DNA from: an uncultured Microcaldota archaeon
GTDB lineage: Archaea; Micrarchaeota; Micrarchaeia; Burarchaeales; Fermentimicrarchaeaceae
Direction: 5' to 3'
Assembly: GCA_903884505.1 (NCBI GenBank)
Contig: CAISET010000002.1
Coordinates: 124,001-188,000, forward strand
DNA: 64,000 nucleotides
A model generated the notes under the pieces. That model was not told where the DNA came from. It saw nothing but the letters and a program-made list of their open reading frames with translations, and searched no databases. Below are positions 19,887-29,448 of this stretch, in pieces. The stretch's first letter is position 1, and each line of letters begins with the position of its first letter. The translations under genes were made by a program, and so were the position numbers.

Positions 19887-20984
19887 ATGGTAAGCATACC
19901 CGATAGGATAACAGAGCTCGAGACAGAGCTGCGCACCACGAAATACAACAAGGCCACTGAAAGCCACATCGGCGAGATAAAAGCCAAGATAGCGCGGTTC
20001 AGGCGCGAAATGATGAAGCCGAAGAGCACCGGGAGCGGCGGCGGCTTCGACGTGAGGAAGAGCGGCGATTCCTCTGTTGTGTTCATCGGGTTTCCATCGG
20101 TTGGAAAATCAACTCTGCTGAATCAGCTGACCAATGCGCAGAGCGAAGTGGCTGCCTATGAATTCACCACGCTCACAGTTATCCCCGGAATCCTAAACTA
20201 CAAGGGCGCGCGGATTCAGCTGCTCGACGTTCCCGGGGTGATACAGGGCGCATCGCAGGGAAGGGGGCGGGGGCGCGAGGTCCTCTCGGTTGCGAGGAAC
20301 TGCGACCTTCTGCTCCTAATGCTGGACGTGTTCCAGGCGAAAACGCAGCTTGATGTGATTTTGAAGGAGCTTGAGCAGATGGGCATCAGGCCGAACCAGT
20401 CGCCCCCGAATGTCGTGATTACGGTGAAGCAGCGGGGAGGAATAATATTGAACTCCACTGTGAAGCTCACGAAAATCTCCGAAAAAACGGTTGAAAAAGT
20501 CCTGAATGTTTATGGCATCCACAATGCGGATGCCGTCCTGCGCGAGGACATAAACGATGACCAGCTCGTAGATGTCGTTGTCGGAAACAGGAGGTATGTG
20601 CCTGCGCTCGTCACCCTCAACAAGTGCGATTTGGTTGACAAGAGATTCGTGGATGAGGTGAAGAAAAACCTCGGGATGCCTTCGGTGGAGATTTCTGCGG
20701 ACACAGGATTGCACCTTGATGAGTTGAAGGAGGCAATCTACTCGCGCCTTCGATTCATGCGCCTTTACATGAAGCCGAGGTTCGGCGAGGCCGATTTGAA
20801 GGAGCCGATGATTCTACGCGAGGGCGCGACCGTCGCTGATGTGTGTGACAGGATTCACAGGAATGCGAAGGGCGAGTTCAAGCATGCATTCGTCTGGGGC
20901 AAGTCCGCGAAGTTCCCGGGGCAGAAGGTCGGGATAGACCATGTTCTCATGGATGGGGATGTCGTGAATATTGTCAAAAGATAG
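19887..20984 (+). CDS. DRG-family (OBG-HflX superfamily) GTPase with TGS domain
   Basis: GFPSVGKSTLLNQLTNAQSEVAAYEFTTLTVIPGILNYKGARIQLLDVPGVIQGAS; C-terminal TGS. Confidence 0.96.
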   Translation: MVSIPDRITELETELRTTKYNKATESHIGEIKAKIARFRREMMKPKSTGSGGGFDVRKSGDSSVVFIGFPSVGKSTLLNQLTNAQSEVAAYEFTTLTVIPGILNYKGARIQLLDVPGVIQGASQGRGRGREVLSVARNCDLLLLMLDVFQAKTQLDVILKELEQMGIRPNQSPPNVVITVKQRGGIILNSTVKLTKISEKTVEKVLNVYGIHNADAVLREDINDDQLVDVVVGNRRYVPALVTLNKCDLVDKRFVDEVKKNLGMPSVEISADTGLHLDELKEAIYSRLRFMRLYMKPRFGEADLKEPMILREGATVADVCDRIHRNAKGEFKHAFVWGKSAKFPGQKVGIDHVLMDGDVVNIVKR

Positions 20985-20992
20985 GTGGGCGG

Positions 20993-21505
20993 ATGGGTGA
21001 GGAGATGATTTATCGCGGGCCGACGAAGAGCGACCTTGATGGATACCTCTCTTTCATAAACGAGCTTGCCGGAGAAAACACTTACATAAAGGCCGAGAAG
21101 CAGACTAGGAAGAAGGAGAGGAAGTGGCTTGACGGCCAGCTCAAGGCAATCAGGAAGCGCGATACGGTGATGGTGCTGGCAGAGGCGGGCGGGAAGCTTG
21201 TTGGCAACTGCGGAATTGCGCGGCGTGCCGCATACCGGCGCGTGAGGCATTCCGCGGTTTTTGGGATTTCCGTGCTGAAGAAGTGGAGAGGAAGGGGCAT
21301 TGGGGAAACGCTTGCAAGGAAGGCGATTGCGCGGGCGAAGAAGAGGATGAAAATCGGGCTGCTGACGCTTTCGGTCATGGCGAACAATCCTGTTGCGCAA
21401 AAGTTGTACCGGAAGCTCGGGTTCAGGGAATTCGGAAGGTGCCCGAAGGCGTTCTGGTTCAAGGGGAAATACGTCGATGAGATTTACATGTACAAGTCCC
21501 TGTAG
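20993..21505 (+). CDS. GNAT-family N-acetyltransferase
   Basis: GISVLKKWRGRGIGETLARKAIARAKKRMKIGLLTLSVMANNPVAQKLYRKLGFREFG. Confidence 0.9.
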   Translation: MGEEMIYRGPTKSDLDGYLSFINELAGENTYIKAEKQTRKKERKWLDGQLKAIRKRDTVMVLAEAGGKLVGNCGIARRAAYRRVRHSAVFGISVLKKWRGRGIGETLARKAIARAKKRMKIGLLTLSVMANNPVAQKLYRKLGFREFGRCPKAFWFKGKYVDEIYMYKSL

Positions 21506-21513
21506 GTGGTTGC

Positions 21514-21933
21514 ATGAACATTAAATACTGGGAATGGGAGCCGGCTCCGTTCAAGGAGCGCGTGAAGAAGCCGAGCGTGCGGGATTTGGCACGCGTGTTC
21601 TTCGAGAATGAAACGCAGGCCTACAGGTTCGCGAGTGCGCTGCTTGAGGTGAAGAAGAAGGGGAAATTGAGGCTGCGGGACTGCCCGCCGGAGCTGCCGG
21701 TTGCGACGTGGAAGAGGTATCTCGACTATGCGGTGCAGGTGGGGCTGCTGAAGCATGAGGAGGAGGCGTACGAGTTCACAGACAGGTTCTCTACGCCGGT
21801 TAGGAACTTCTCCTCCTTCGTGAAGGAATGGATTGAGAAGGGCGAAAAGGAGGAGGATTTGGCGACAGCATTTGCGTTCGCCAAGAAGGAAAAACAGAAG
21901 AAGAGAGGCGGAAAACCGCAGCTAAAGGATTAG
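21514..21933 (+). CDS. Hypothetical protein (wHTH-like)
   Basis: 139-aa ORF, tightly spaced after GNAT gene. Confidence 0.6.
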   Translation: MNIKYWEWEPAPFKERVKKPSVRDLARVFFENETQAYRFASALLEVKKKGKLRLRDCPPELPVATWKRYLDYAVQVGLLKHEEEAYEFTDRFSTPVRNFSSFVKEWIEKGEKEEDLATAFAFAKKEKQKKRGGKPQLKD

Positions 21934-21964
21934 CGATGCTTATATTATCTGGATTCGTAATCTT

Positions 21965-22474
21965 TTGGATGAGTGGATGACGCTTAGTATTTTCATGCCA
22001 AGAAGCAAGAAGGAACCGGCCAGGCGCGATTTCGACTATCTCGTGAAGGTCCTCAATAACTCGACGAATACGATTGAAGACCGCATGAATGCCGTTTTCT
22101 ATATGGGGGAAATTGCCGAGAAAGAGCCGGCGATAAGGAAAGATGCCGTCAAGATTCTGATTCCGGCGCTGGAACATAGCTGGCACGGCATGACTAACAA
22201 TGCTTCCATGGCACTTGGAAGCTGCGGAGCTGATGCGGTGCCGGCAGTGCCGAAGCTTGTTGAAACGCTTGACCGCGCTTTGGAGGGCAAGGCTCCACGG
22301 GTCTATACGGAGAACTTGGTGGAAGCTCTCGTAAGGATAGGCTCCAGCTCGCCGGATGCGGCGAATCTTGTTGAGAACCGGCTGAACGAGATGATTGGGA
22401 AGCACCCTGCCATGAACTGCAAAGAACTGGTTGAGGAGATGTCAAGAGCAATGGCTGAGCGTGGGAAAAAGTAG
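21965..22474 (+). CDS. HEAT-like repeat protein
   Basis: DRMNAVFYMGEIAEKEPAIRKDAVKILIPALEHSWHGMTNNASMALGSCGADAVPAVPKLVETL. Confidence 0.7.
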   Translation: MDEWMTLSIFMPRSKKEPARRDFDYLVKVLNNSTNTIEDRMNAVFYMGEIAEKEPAIRKDAVKILIPALEHSWHGMTNNASMALGSCGADAVPAVPKLVETLDRALEGKAPRVYTENLVEALVRIGSSSPDAANLVENRLNEMIGKHPAMNCKELVEEMSRAMAERGKK

Positions 22475-22520
22475 AAAGAGCTGAAAAAGAAAAGGGCTTA
22501 ATTTTCCGCAAGCGCTTTTA

Positions 22521-22610
22521 CCACCCGATTTGCCCGGAAGGGCAAATGGGCGCATTTGCGCCGAAGCGCAAATCGCGTGCCGAACCTGGCGGAAGCCGGA
22601 TATCGGGTGG
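22521..22610. other. 90-nt structured intergenic element (4-way junction / cloverleaf-like)
   Basis: Closing stem CCACCCGAT...ATCGGGTGG enclosing ATTTGCCC-GGAA-GGGCAAAT, ATTTGCGC-CGAA-GCGCAAAT and CTGGC-GGAA-GCCGG. Confidence 0.65.
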
Positions 22611-22619
22611 GAAAGGGGC

Positions 22620-22940
22620 TTAATGTTTGCTGCCGAAGCCGAACTTCGGGGCCGGGGAGGATTCCTCTTCCTCCTCTGGGAGCACTTCGCCAGCCGCGAT
22701 CGGGCCGCCCTTGCTGACCATTATCACGTCCTCGACGGAGCGCACGTTCTTGTAGAGTATGCTGCGCTCGCGCAGTATCCTCTTTGCGTCCTCACGAGTG
22801 ACGGATGACAGCGGCTCGAGGGTTATCCTGAGGACCTCCCCCTTCTCGAGGTCGATTATCAGGTCCTGGACCCTTCCGAGGTATCTCCCGCCGTCGCTGT
22901 ATATGTCCATCCCATACAGCCGTGAAAGCTTTAGTCCCAT
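22620..22940 (-). CDS. PRC-barrel domain protein
   Basis: MGLKLSRLYGMDIYSDGGRYLGRVQDLIIDLEKGEVLRITLEPL. Confidence 0.85.
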   Translation of the reverse strand: MGLKLSRLYGMDIYSDGGRYLGRVQDLIIDLEKGEVLRITLEPLSSVTREDAKRILRERSILYKNVRSVEDVIMVSKGGPIAAGEVLPEEEEESSPAPKFGFGSKH

Positions 22941-23070
22941 TGTCTCACCCGCTAGCAGAACTGCTCGCGTATCGTTATTCCTTTGCCTTGTTTAAAAGCT
23001 TTTCGGGTTTTTTACAGTTAGTACAGTTATCGAACTATTGTTTATATTGCCTGCGGGCCAAATTCAGCCC

Positions 23071-23805
23071 ATGGAGATAGTCATTGTGCCTGTCGCGCAT
23101 GTTTCAGAGAAGAGCGCGCGCAACGTCAGGACGGCGATTGAGGAGACGAAGCCGGATGTTGTTGCGATAGAGCTTGATGCGCAGAGGCTGCAGGCGCTCC
23201 TGCACCACAAGGAGCCGACGCTGGGGGAAATGGTCCGCAGCCCCTTCTTCGCGCTTCTTTACCTGTTCCAGACGGCTGTGGGAAAGGGCCTGCGGGTTGC
23301 GCCCGGAGGGGAGATGCTCGCCGCCGTTGAGGCCGCGCGGGACGCGAACCTGCCGATTGCGCTCATTGACCGCGACATCTCGATAACGATGGGCAGGCTC
23401 TCGGCGATTCCGCTCTGGGAGAAGCTCTCGATTGTTGCGCAGATTTTCCTTTCTCCGCTCGCATTCATCCCAAACCCGTTCTCCAAGCAGAGGCAGCCGA
23501 CGATCGATGAGATGACGGACCAGAGGTTCATAACGGGCTTCTTCGGTGAGTTCAAGAGGCAGCTGCCAAACGTCTACCGGGTGCTTGTTGAGGAGAGAGA
23601 TGAGTATATTTCGAGGAGGCTGCTTGCGCTGAAAGCCGGAAAGGTCGTGCTCGTTGTCGGTGCAGGCCACGTGCCCGGGATAACGAAGAGGCTGAAGGAG
23701 CTCGGCGTCGGGGAGGAGAAGGCCGTGGTGCCTGGCGCAGGGCTGAAGGGGCTTGGTGTTGGCGAGGAGAAGGGGGCGAAGCGGCCCGCTCCTTTTGCGT
23801 CGTAG
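23071..23805 (+). CDS. TraB/PrgY-family protein
   Basis: VIVPVAHVSEKSARNVRTAIEETKPDVVAIELDAQRLQAL...VLVVGAGHVPGITKRL. Confidence 0.88.
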   Translation: MEIVIVPVAHVSEKSARNVRTAIEETKPDVVAIELDAQRLQALLHHKEPTLGEMVRSPFFALLYLFQTAVGKGLRVAPGGEMLAAVEAARDANLPIALIDRDISITMGRLSAIPLWEKLSIVAQIFLSPLAFIPNPFSKQRQPTIDEMTDQRFITGFFGEFKRQLPNVYRVLVEERDEYISRRLLALKAGKVVLVVGAGHVPGITKRLKELGVGEEKAVVPGAGLKGLGVGEEKGAKRPAPFAS

Positions 23806-23847
23806 CGCAGAAGCTTAAAAAGGCGGGAACGGCAAATCGGTGCTTGC

Positions 23848-24189
23848 ATGGCGTCGAAGGAAGTTATCTTGCACCCGAAGTCCGCAACCGTCCTTGTGAG
23901 CCTGAAGGAGGACGGGAAGAAGTGGTATGCGAGCAGCCTTGCGAGGCAGTCGGGGCTGAGCTACGTCTATGTGACCGAAATTCTGGGCATCTTTTTGAAG
24001 GACGGGCTTATCGAGTTCAAGAAGGAAGGGAAGATAAAGCGCGTGCGCCTTACCGAGAGCGGGCTGAAGGTTGCGAACGCGCTCGATGAGCTGGTGAGCA
24101 GGATTAACGCCATTGCGGCCGCCCCGCCGAAAGCCGAGAAGCCCGCTGCGCCTGCCCCTGAAGAGAAAAAGGAAGAGAAGAAGGCTTAG
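23848..24189 (+). CDS. Winged-helix DNA-binding protein
   Basis: KKWYASSLARQSGLSYVYVTEILGIFLKDGLIEFKKEGKIKRVRLTESGLKVANAL. Confidence 0.75.
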   Translation: MASKEVILHPKSATVLVSLKEDGKKWYASSLARQSGLSYVYVTEILGIFLKDGLIEFKKEGKIKRVRLTESGLKVANALDELVSRINAIAAAPPKAEKPAAPAPEEKKEEKKA

Positions 24190-25367
24190 TCGTGGCGAAA
24201 CGGGCTTCTGCTTATGCCGCCTTTTACCGCGATTGCGAGGACCGCTGCCGACGCGAGCGTGAGGGATGCCGCGAACTGGATTGCCGTTGCATAGCCGAGA
24301 TATTGGTTGATGTAGCCGCTCGCGACTGCGCCGACGAAGTTCGCGATGATGTAGACTATCGTGATGGCGCCGACCGCGCCGCCCATGCGCCCCTTGGATG
24401 AAATTGCCGCGATTGCGAGCATCAGGGAAACGCCTAGCATCCCGTCCCCCGAATCATGGAGGATGCGCGCGAGCAGTGCGGAGCCGAAATCATAGCTGAA
24501 CGAGTAGAGGAGGGCGCCGGCTGCCGAGATGAGGAGGCCGAGAATGAAGAGCCTGGTGCGGTGCTTCGAGAGCTCGACCATGTTCCCCGCGAGCAAGCCG
24601 GCCACTGCGTAGATTAGGAGGTTGAAGAAGAAGAGCAGGCCGAGCTGCGCGCTCGAGAGGTGGAGGAAGTTGCTCGCGTAGAGCGGGAAGGACGTCTTCT
24701 CGGCGCCCCAGTGGTAGGCGAGGAGAGCGGCCGCGATTGCGAGAAGGAGGAACTCGCGCTTCCTGAAGTCGCCGAGGTATTCGCCAAGGCTGTGGTGCTC
24801 AACCTTAACGGTTGCGCGGGGGATTTTCGTGACGAGCGCGCCTAGGATGAAAGCCGGGATGAGGAAGATGAAGCCGAGCCCCCTGAAGCCGAACGTGGCG
24901 ATGGCATAGCCGCTCAGGAGCGCGCTGCCGGCTGTCCCGAAGTTCAGCAGGAGATGGACGACTCCGAAAGCCTTGCCTTTCGTCGTTTCGATGGCACGGT
25001 ACATGGAGCTGTCCGCTGCGATACCGTAGAGGTTTGCGCCAAGGCTGTCGATTATGAAGATGAGCAGCAGCAAAAAGAAGGAGTCGGTGAACGTGATTGC
25101 GAGGTAGAAGGGCGCGGTCAGGACGAGGCCTGCGAGCATCGCGCGCTTCGGGTTGAACCTGTCGCTCAGCAGGCCCGAGGGGAATGCGACTACGAGCCCC
25201 ATGAGGGAGTTAACCCCGAAGAGAAGCCCTATGCCCGAGTCGCTTATCCCTGCCTGCGAGAGGTAGATTGCGACGAAAAGAGAGTACGGGGTTCCCCAGA
25301 AGCCCCAGAAGAAATTGAGGAGGGAGAAAAGCCTGACTGCGCCTGCCTGCCCTTGCTTAGACTGCAC
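24186..25367 (-). CDS. MFS transporter
   Basis: 12-TM pattern, GLLFGVNSLMGLVVAFPSGLLSDRFNPKRAMLAGL. Confidence 0.9.
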   Translation of the reverse strand: MQSKQGQAGAVRLFSLLNFFWGFWGTPYSLFVAIYLSQAGISDSGIGLLFGVNSLMGLVVAFPSGLLSDRFNPKRAMLAGLVLTAPFYLAITFTDSFFLLLLIFIIDSLGANLYGIAADSSMYRAIETTKGKAFGVVHLLLNFGTAGSALLSGYAIATFGFRGLGFIFLIPAFILGALVTKIPRATVKVEHHSLGEYLGDFRKREFLLLAIAAALLAYHWGAEKTSFPLYASNFLHLSSAQLGLLFFFNLLIYAVAGLLAGNMVELSKHRTRLFILGLLISAAGALLYSFSYDFGSALLARILHDSGDGMLGVSLMLAIAAISSKGRMGGAVGAITIVYIIANFVGAVASGYINQYLGYATAIQFAASLTLASAAVLAIAVKGGISRSPFRHD

Positions 25368-25770
25368 GGATTACTCCCCGCTTCTTCTCCGAATTAAGGA
25401 CGTAGGCGTAGTTCCTGTAGTGCGAGATGGCTGTGACCTCGACCGGGTATTCTGCCGCGTCCGTCTTCGTGCTGGAGTATATCTCTACGTTCAGCTCCTT
25501 GTCATCGCCAGGCGCGAGCTCCCCGAGCCGTATCTCGCGCGCCTGCGAAAGGCAGGTCTGGTCGAGCCCGAGCTTCTTCGGAATCTTGACGACAACGGAG
25601 GTGAGCAGCGGCTCCTTTGAGAGGTTCCTCAGCTCTATCTTCATCGTGGCTGAGTCGCTCCTGTTCGCGCTGACCCTGAAGGGATGGAATGAGAGCTTGA
25701 GGGCATAAGGCACCTTCTTAGTCAGTTCCGCGCTTACGTCTCTCTTTCCGAACATGTCGAGCAAGCCCAT
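25357..25770 (-). CDS. Small Ig-fold-like protein (paralogue of 13525..13893)
   Basis: MGLLDMFGKRDVSAELTKKVPYALKLSFHPFRVSANRSDSATMKIELRNLSKEPLLTSVVVKIPKKLGL; GGTGATCGG SD. Confidence 0.8.
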   Translation of the reverse strand: MGLLDMFGKRDVSAELTKKVPYALKLSFHPFRVSANRSDSATMKIELRNLSKEPLLTSVVVKIPKKLGLDQTCLSQAREIRLGELAPGDDKELNVEIYSSTKTDAAEYPVEVTAISHYRNYAYVLNSEKKRGVIRAV

Positions 25771-25836
25771 CCGATCACCAGTGCGCTTGATTTGGCCCGA
25801 AGTGCTTTTATAATCTTTCTCTCCGAAAAGAGGGTC

Positions 25837-26946
25837 ATGGAGGCCGTTGAGCCGTTCATGGACGAGTGGGGCCCTGAGAAGGTGATGGTCGTCTGGGACC
25901 CGAAGACCAAGATGAAGGGAATTCTGGTTATAGACAACACTGCGCGCGGCCCTGGGAAGGGAGGGATAAGGCTCGAGCCAGATGTCACGACCGAGGAGGT
26001 TCTTCGGCTTGCGCGCGCAATGACCTGGAAGAACGCGCTCGCGGACATACCTTTCGGAGGCGCGAAGGCGGGGATAAAGGGCGACCCCAAGGGGAACAAG
26101 GACGCGCTTGTCAGGGCTTTCGCGCGCGGCCTGAAGGGGATTGTCCCTTCGGAGTATGTTGCTGGGCCTGACATGAACATGGGCGAGGCCGAGATGGGCG
26201 CCTTTGCCGATGAGATTGGCGATATGAAGGCATGCACTGGGAAGCCTGCTGAGATGGGCGGCCTTCCCCATGAGTTCGGGAGCACGGGATTCGGGATTGC
26301 TGAAGCAACCGAGGTCGCGTGCAGGCACGCTGGGATTGACCTGAATGGCGCAAAGGTCGCGATTGAGGGTTATGGGAATGTCGGGACGTTCACGCACAAG
26401 TTCCTGGCCGCGAAGGGCGCAACCATTGTTGCCGTTTCCGATTCGCACGGGATGATTTTCAACGTGAAGGGGCTTGACTACGGAAAGCTGCTTAACACGA
26501 AGTGGAAGCAGGGGAGCGTATCGAAGTACAGGGATGGGAAGGCCCTGCCCGTTGAGGCGCTGTTCTCCCAGGATGTTGACATACTCATTCCCGGCGCGAG
26601 GCCGGATGTGATAAACGGGACTAACATCGGGGCGGTGAAGGCAAAGATAATCGTCGAGGCGGCGAACATCCCCATCAAGGAGGAGTTCGAGCGGAAGCTG
26701 CAGAAGAAGGGCGTGCTTATAGTTCCTGACATAATTGCGAATGCGGGCGGCGTAATATCGTCTTCAGCGGAATTCGTCGGGAAGGATGAGGAAGAGATGT
26801 TCAGGGCGGTTCGCAAGAAGATTACGGCGAATGTAGACACGGTCCTCATAAACTCGCGGCGCGACTCCGTGACGACGCGCGATGCCGCGATGCAGATTGC
26901 GAAGGAGCGCGTGCGCAACGCGATGAAGTACAGGGGAAGGGTCTAG
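25837..26946 (+). CDS. Glu/Leu/Phe/Val dehydrogenase (glutamate dehydrogenase)
   Basis: GGIRLEPDVTTEEVLRLARAMTWKNALADIPFGGAKAGIKGDP; Rossmann VAIEGYGNVG. Confidence 0.95.
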   Translation: MEAVEPFMDEWGPEKVMVVWDPKTKMKGILVIDNTARGPGKGGIRLEPDVTTEEVLRLARAMTWKNALADIPFGGAKAGIKGDPKGNKDALVRAFARGLKGIVPSEYVAGPDMNMGEAEMGAFADEIGDMKACTGKPAEMGGLPHEFGSTGFGIAEATEVACRHAGIDLNGAKVAIEGYGNVGTFTHKFLAAKGATIVAVSDSHGMIFNVKGLDYGKLLNTKWKQGSVSKYRDGKALPVEALFSQDVDILIPGARPDVINGTNIGAVKAKIIVEAANIPIKEEFERKLQKKGVLIVPDIIANAGGVISSSAEFVGKDEEEMFRAVRKKITANVDTVLINSRRDSVTTRDAAMQIAKERVRNAMKYRGRV

Positions 26947-27531
26947 CTATTCCAGGTTTGTGTGGAGCGCATTCAGCTCCGCCTCGCTCTTCCTGTATTT
27001 CAGCATCAGCTCCTCAATCAGCGCATCAAGAAAGACCATTGTGGAGAGCTCGAAAAGGGTTCCGAGGGGAACGATGGGGTCGTGGCGGCCTGCGAGTTGC
27101 CGGTTCAGGTAGTCCTTGTCAACTTCTCCCAGCTTACGGCCTTTTATCTGGACAACGCAGTCCGAATTTGCGGCAACTGGCGAATTGGGGAAAGAGGTTA
27201 TTGCCACGACCTTCGCGCCTTTCGCCTTGGCTGTGCGCGCCGCTGCGACAAGCGAGGCTGTAAGGCCCGTGCCTGAGACGACGATCAGAAGGTCGCCTTT
27301 CCTTATTGCGGGGGTGACTACCTCTCCCACGATGAAGACCGTGAAGCCGAGGTGCATGAGGCGCATGCCGAAGGTGCGCGCGACAAGCCCGCTCCTTCCC
27401 GCCCCTGCGATGAAGATGCGCTTTGCGCTGATGATTTCGCGCATGAACTGGCTGATGCTCCTGCGGTCCATCGCTCTGCACTGCTCGGCGATTTTATGGC
27501 ACAGCTTCTCCATGCGGATGTGGATTGCCAA
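26947..27531 (-). CDS. hxlB: SIS-domain 6-phospho-3-hexuloisomerase
   Basis: IFIAGAGRSGLVARTFGMRLMHLGFTVFIVGEVVTPAIRKGDLLIVVSGTG; typical hxlB length and C-terminus. Confidence 0.88.
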   Translation of the reverse strand: MAIHIRMEKLCHKIAEQCRAMDRRSISQFMREIISAKRIFIAGAGRSGLVARTFGMRLMHLGFTVFIVGEVVTPAIRKGDLLIVVSGTGLTASLVAAARTAKAKGAKVVAITSFPNSPVAANSDCVVQIKGRKLGEVDKDYLNRQLAGRHDPIVPLGTLFELSTMVFLDALIEELMLKYRKSEAELNALHTNLE

Positions 27532-28398
27532 TCAGACAGCCTTCGCCTTGAGCAGGTCCGCCACATGGACCTTAGAAACGGGGGAGTGGATTGAGTCTGT
27601 TGCAACAATTTCCCCCGCGCCTGCCTCCCTTAGCTTCTCCAGCGCGCCGGAGAGGAAGAGGCCGTGCGTTGTTGCGCAGCTTATCTTTTTTGCGCCTGCC
27701 ACCTTGAGAACATTTACTGCCTTTATCATCGTTGAGCCGGTGGAAACCATGTCGTCTATAATCACGAGGTCTTTCCCTTTGGCCTCGAAATCGACCTTCA
27801 TCTCCGCAACCTTCCTGTAGGTCGCGCCCCCCATCTCGCCATATTCGCCCCTTACCTTCTTTATCGACTCGCCGCCTTTTGCCATGTAAGCGGCACCCTG
27901 GTCCGGGGAGATTGCCAGCGCATTCGGGGAGGATTTGCGGATGTGCGCGAGCAGGGCGCCTGATGCGGTGAGGTTCCTTATCTTCAGGCCCGCCCTCTCG
28001 AAAATGCCTGCGCCCTGCTTTATGAAATGGCAGTCAACGGTGATGAGCTCATTGCAGCCCAGGGATTTGAGGGTTTTGCATACCGTATCCGCGCTTATCG
28101 CCTCGCCCTGCTTCACTGCCTTGTCCATCCTTGCGTAAGGGAGATAGGGGATGAAGCAGCGAAGGGAGGACGGGGACTGCGACTTTATTGCGTCGAGGAG
28201 GATGAAGAGCTTCATGAGGTTCTCGTTCTGCTCTGGATAGCAGCGGTGGAGAAGGAGGACTTCTTTTCCCTTGCAATCGGTTGGGATGCGGGCGTAGAAC
28301 TCGCCATCTGGGAATTTCTTTATCTCTGCGGCAACGGCACCGGGGAATGCCGCTGCGAAATCGCCCGCGGTGTCGGAGATGAGGACGAGCCTTTCCAT
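27532..28398 (-). CDS. prs: Ribose-phosphate pyrophosphokinase
   Basis: PDGEFYARIP, YLPYARMDKAVKQGEAISADTVCK, DLVIIDDMVSTGSTMIKAVNVL. Confidence 0.95.
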   Translation of the reverse strand: MERLVLISDTAGDFAAAFPGAVAAEIKKFPDGEFYARIPTDCKGKEVLLLHRCYPEQNENLMKLFILLDAIKSQSPSSLRCFIPYLPYARMDKAVKQGEAISADTVCKTLKSLGCNELITVDCHFIKQGAGIFERAGLKIRNLTASGALLAHIRKSSPNALAISPDQGAAYMAKGGESIKKVRGEYGEMGGATYRKVAEMKVDFEAKGKDLVIIDDMVSTGSTMIKAVNVLKVAGAKKISCATTHGLFLSGALEKLREAGAGEIVATDSIHSPVSKVHVADLLKAKAV

Positions 28399-28468
28399 CG
28401 AGGGAATTTGGATTTGGATGATTAATAAACCTGCACTTTTTTATAGTTGAACGGGGCGGTATCCGCCG

Positions 28469-29002
28469 GTGATATTTGTGGTGAGCAGCGTACTGACGGA
28501 GCAGGGCAGGATTCCTTTGAATGTTCAGCAGAAGGTAGATGCGATAGAGATACTTTTCAGGAAACTCCCCGGACAGCTGAATACGGCGGACATTGCGAAG
28601 CAGGACCGGGACAGCCTGTTTGGCTCCGTGAATTCTGTAGCGGCACGCTTCACAGCCTGTTCCGGAGAAATCTTGAAGAGCAGGGGGGAGTTTCCCGGCC
28701 TCCATGAAAAGCTGAGGGAGGTGGAGAAGAGGCTTCAGAAGATTATTTCCTTCACCCAGGACACTCCGAAAAGGATAGAGGCCATGCGGGGTGAGCTGCT
28801 CGGGCTGCACCACCGGAACAAAACGGTCATGAAAGGTGCGAAAAGAATCCTTGCACAGCTTGCGGAGCTCGAGCCGAAAGTGGTTGAAATGAGGTTCGAG
28901 GGCTACGACGACAAGAGTGCAGATGGGATAGAAGCGGACCTGAAGAAGATTGAAAATAGGATTGTTGCGCTCAAGGCGATGGGCGTTACGCCTGCCGCGT
29001 AG
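28469..29002 (+). CDS. Hypothetical coiled-coil protein
   Basis: 177-aa ORF between divergent/convergent genes. Confidence 0.6.
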   Translation: MIFVVSSVLTEQGRIPLNVQQKVDAIEILFRKLPGQLNTADIAKQDRDSLFGSVNSVAARFTACSGEILKSRGEFPGLHEKLREVEKRLQKIISFTQDTPKRIEAMRGELLGLHHRNKTVMKGAKRILAQLAELEPKVVEMRFEGYDDKSADGIEADLKKIENRIVALKAMGVTPAA

Positions 29003-29440
29003 CTACACGAGGAGCTCCTTTGCCTCGAATAGCATCTCGCAGTATGAGCAGCGGAACCTTCCCTTGGCCTCCTGCGCGAATTTCGTCTCCGCCTTCTCGG
29101 AATTGGTCACGCACTTGGGGTTCGGGCACTTGCTGACGCCCGCGAGGAGCTTCGGTAGCCTCACCTCGCTCTTCTCGACCACTGAGGAGTTGCGGATTAT
29201 GTTCAGGGTGGCATTCGGGGCTATTATGGCAATCTTGTTTACCTCCTTCTCATCGAGCTGCCTCCCGGAAATCTTCACGATGTCCTTCTTTCCGACCCGC
29301 TTGCTCGGGACGTTCATCAGGAGCGCGACCTTCGTGCCATCGCCGATTCCGAGGAGGTTCAGGACCTTCAGCCCCGCGCCTGCAGGAATATGGTCTATCA
29401 CCGTGCCGTTCTCAATCTTCTCGACCACAAGCTCTCCCAT
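29003..29440 (-). CDS. pyrI: Aspartate carbamoyltransferase regulatory subunit
   Basis: VEKIENGTVIDHIPAGAGLKVLNLLGI; CxxxxC...CxxC zinc site. Confidence 0.96.
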   Translation of the reverse strand: MGELVVEKIENGTVIDHIPAGAGLKVLNLLGIGDGTKVALLMNVPSKRVGKKDIVKISGRQLDEKEVNKIAIIAPNATLNIIRNSSVVEKSEVRLPKLLAGVSKCPNPKCVTNSEKAETKFAQEAKGRFRCSYCEMLFEAKELLV

Positions 29441-29448
29441 TCAATCAC

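Noticed and set aside
25771-26448. N-terminal part of ORF 25357..26448(-)
   Set aside because: Overlaps the glutamate dehydrogenase gene antisense; the real start is the ATG at 25770 with an SD.
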